Positions 61,973-64,000 of a stretch of DNA of 64,000 nucleotides are shown in pieces. The notes under the pieces are model-generated. The model made no database searches, had not been told where the DNA came from, and worked only from the letters and a program-made list of their open reading frames with translations. Positions within the stretch are counted from its first letter, which is position 1. Each line of letters starts with the position of its first letter. Position numbers and translations under genes: made by a program. Origin of the DNA: CAZAMI01 sp964627805 (lineage in GTDB: Archaea > Thermoproteota > Thermoprotei_A > Sulfolobales > NBVN01); NCBI GenBank assembly GCA_964627805.1, contig CAZVLA010000013.1:16314-80313 (forward strand), in the 5' to 3' direction.

Positions 61973-64000
61973 ATGAGCTACAATAACTTCATAGAATTGA
62001 GGGTAGAAACCGCGAGGCAGAGAGACGTAGGTAAGAAAATAGCTAGAATAAGTAGGAGGCACATGAATATTCTAGGCTTAAGTTATGGGGACTTCGTGGA
62101 AGTCGAAGGATCTAAGGGCTCAGTAATACTTCAAGTATGGCCAGCATATAAGGAGGACGAGAATAGGGACATAATAAGGATCGATGGTTACACAAGGGAA
62201 GCCATAGGTGCAGCAGTAGGTGAGTACGTAAGGGTTAGGAAGGTTCATGTCGAGAGGGGCACTAAGGTAGTACTAGCTCCAGCAGTACCTATGGAGCTGC
62301 CATTCCCCATAGAGTACATACTCGACGACATAAGGAATCAACTACTCTATAAGCCAGTTAAGAGAGGTGAGCTCGTATTTATCTTCTCAAGATTCTCACT
62401 ATTTGGTGAGCCACTTAGGTTCGTAGTTGTTAGTACGCAACCTACTCAAGCAGTATACATTGATGAATCAACGAGCTTAGTGGTTAGACCCGAACCCGTT
62501 AAGGTTGAGGCGTTAGCTAGGGGCGTACCTAGGGTTACTTGGGAGGATATAGGTGATCTTGAGGAGGTTAAGGAGAGAATTAGGGAGATAGTGGAGTTAC
62601 CAATGAGGCATCCAGAGCTATTTAGGCACTTAGGTATTGAGCCTCCTAAGGGGATATTACTCTACGGTCCTCCCGGGGTTGGTAAGACGTTATTAGCTAA
62701 GGCCTTAGCTAACGAAATAGGTGCGTACTTCATAGCGATAAACGGTCCTGAGATAATGAGTAAGTTCTATGGTGAGTCAGAAGCTAGGTTAAGGGAGGTG
62801 TTTGCTGAGGCTGAGAAGAACGCACCCTCAATAATATTCATTGATGAGATAGACGCTATAGCTCCTAAGAGGGAGGAGGTAGTTGGTGAGGTTGAGAAGA
62901 GAGTGGTTGCTCAGTTACTAGCACTTATGGACGGCCTTAAGGAGAGGGGTAGGGTTGTAGTTATAGGAGCTACTAACCGTATAGATGCCTTAGATCCAGC
63001 GCTAAGGAGACCCGGCAGATTTGACAGGGAAATAGAGATACCGCCGCCAGATAAGCGTGCTAGGAAGGCTATACTCGAGGTGCATACTAGGAATGTACCA
63101 CTAGCTGAGGACGTTAACTTAGAGGAGATAGCGGAGATAACACATGGTTACACAGGTGCTGACTTAGCTGCATTAGTTAAGGAGGCGGCAATGAATGCAT
63201 TAAGAAGGTTTAGAAAGGAGGAGAAGGTGGACTTAAGTAAACCAATACCACCTGAGGTACTTAAGAAGTTAAAGGTGACTAAGAGGGACTTCATAGACGC
63301 TATGAAGAACGTCCAACCGACATTGATGAGGGAGGTTCTTGTTGAGGTTCCTGAGGTTCATTGGGATGATATTGGTGGTTTGGATGAGGTTAAGCAGCAG
63401 TTGAGGGAGGCCGTTGAGTGGCCACTAAAACACCCTGAAGTGTATGAGAAGATGGGCATAAGACCTCCTAAGGGGATCTTACTCTATGGACCTCCTGGTT
63501 GTGGTAAGACCTTACTAGCTAAGGCAGTAGCTACGGAATCTGAAGCAAACTTCATAGCAGTAAAAGGACCTGAAATACTAAGCAAGTGGGTAGGAGAATC
63601 AGAAAGAGCAATAAGAGAAATATTTAGGAGGGCCCGTCAAGTAGCGCCTACGGTGGTATTCTTCGATGAGATAGACGCTATAGCTCCAGCTAGAGGGTTT
63701 AGGCACGATACTAGCGGAGTTACTGATAGGATCGTTAATCAGTTACTAGCTGAGTTAGACGGTATTCAGCCATTAAGGAACGTAGTAGTTATAGGGGCTA
63801 CCAACAGAGCGGATATAATAGACCCTGCTTTACTTAGGCCCGGTAGGTTTGATAGGATAATCTACGTACCTCCTCCTGATCGTGCTGCTAGGTTGGAGAT
63901 CCTTAAGGTCCATACAAGGAAGGTGCCACTAGCTAATGACGTAGACCTAGAGAAAATAGCGGAACTAACCGAAGGATACTCAGGAGCAGACCTAGAAGCA
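61973..64000 (+). CDS. cdc48: CDC48/VCP-type AAA ATPase (partial, runs off window)
   Basis: Double-ring unfoldase that feeds the archaeal proteasome. N-domain (1-180), D1 with GPPGVGKTLLAKALA and FIDEIDAIAPKRE, then D2 with GPPGCGKTLLAKAVA and FFDEIDAIAPARG; both Walker sites are complete. 676 residues are visible; the end of D2 is missing. The palindrome-like TATA CCTTTTAAAAGG at 61933-61944 predicts a short leader. The strong match to two-domain archaeal CDC48 makes the call safe. Confidence 0.96.
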   Translation, partial: MSYNNFIELRVETARQRDVGKKIARISRRHMNILGLSYGDFVEVEGSKGSVILQVWPAYKEDENRDIIRIDGYTREAIGAAVGEYVRVRKVHVERGTKVVLAPAVPMELPFPIEYILDDIRNQLLYKPVKRGELVFIFSRFSLFGEPLRFVVVSTQPTQAVYIDESTSLVVRPEPVKVEALARGVPRVTWEDIGDLEEVKERIREIVELPMRHPELFRHLGIEPPKGILLYGPPGVGKTLLAKALANEIGAYFIAINGPEIMSKFYGESEARLREVFAEAEKNAPSIIFIDEIDAIAPKREEVVGEVEKRVVAQLLALMDGLKERGRVVVIGATNRIDALDPALRRPGRFDREIEIPPPDKRARKAILEVHTRNVPLAEDVNLEEIAEITHGYTGADLAALVKEAAMNALRRFRKEEKVDLSKPIPPEVLKKLKVTKRDFIDAMKNVQPTLMREVLVEVPEVHWDDIGGLDEVKQQLREAVEWPLKHPEVYEKMGIRPPKGILLYGPPGCGKTLLAKAVATESEANFIAVKGPEILSKWVGESERAIREIFRRARQVAPTVVFFDEIDAIAPARGFRHDTSGVTDRIVNQLLAELDGIQPLRNVVVIGATNRADIIDPALLRPGRFDRIIYVPPPDRAARLEILKVHTRKVPLANDVDLEKIAELTEGYSGADLEA

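Overview
The window comes from a hyperthermophilic archaeon of the Thermoproteota (Crenarchaeota), most like the Desulfurococcales or their close relatives. The evidence is: RNA polymerase with A split into A' and A'' but B intact, ribosomal proteins eS25, eL30 and eL33 (L35Ae), a crenarchaeal B-family DNA polymerase, the aKMT protein-lysine methyltransferase, a probable Ced DNA-import locus, an archaeal-type isoprenoid cluster, very GC-rich tRNAs in an AT-rich genome, TATA boxes about 26 bp before predicted transcription starts, and several C/D box sRNAs. I cannot name the species.

Layout. 1-8.8 kb: the end of a Mut7-C RNase gene, eL33, DNA ligase, a family-4 uracil-DNA glycosylase with a coiled-coil partner, eS25, a CopG regulator, a gene-poor 0.5 kb stretch, TrmI, and a DUF917-HyuA operon. 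8.9-17.6 kb: tRNA-Arg, replicative PolB1, a CDP-alcohol transferase overlapping a CinA/MoaB-like gene, aKMT, a large PUA/PP-loop/ferredoxin protein, and a glycosyltransferase. 17.6-19.5 kb: three membrane-protein genes that look like CedA1-CedA-CedA2. 19.5-30.2 kb: small metabolic and repair genes (CTP-dependent riboflavin kinase, endonuclease V, a proteasome beta subunit without its catalytic Thr, Nog1-like GTPase, MfnA-type decarboxylase, LeuRS) and tRNA-Lys with a non-canonical intron. 30.3-47.1 kb: the core transcription/translation block, rpoH-B-A'-A''-eL30-nusA-uS12, uS7-EF1A-uS10, tRNA-Ser, and uS13-uS4-uS11-rpoD-eL18-uL13-uS9-rpoN-uS2. 47.2-53.3 kb: isoprenoid genes (a degenerate GHMP-like protein, isopentenyl phosphate kinase, type 2 IPP isomerase, prenyl diphosphate synthase), DUF2118 and GluRS. 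53.3-64 kb: eL8, eS28, eL24, NDK, aIF5B, release factor aRF1, small Cys-rich genes, ArgRS and the start of CDC48.

The most unusual observations are these. The release factor gene carries GGW instead of the universal GGQ, and its conserved N-terminus is reached only by a +1 shift at AUU-UAG just after a GUG. PolB1 and LeuRS also have conserved N-termini with no AUG/GUG/UUG, and AUU is the best start candidate. Five to six C/D box sRNAs sit in intergenic gaps; one has a guide matching the 16S segment around C1402. CedA1 and the first hairpin of CedA share an ungapped PVP...K..G.....DA motif.
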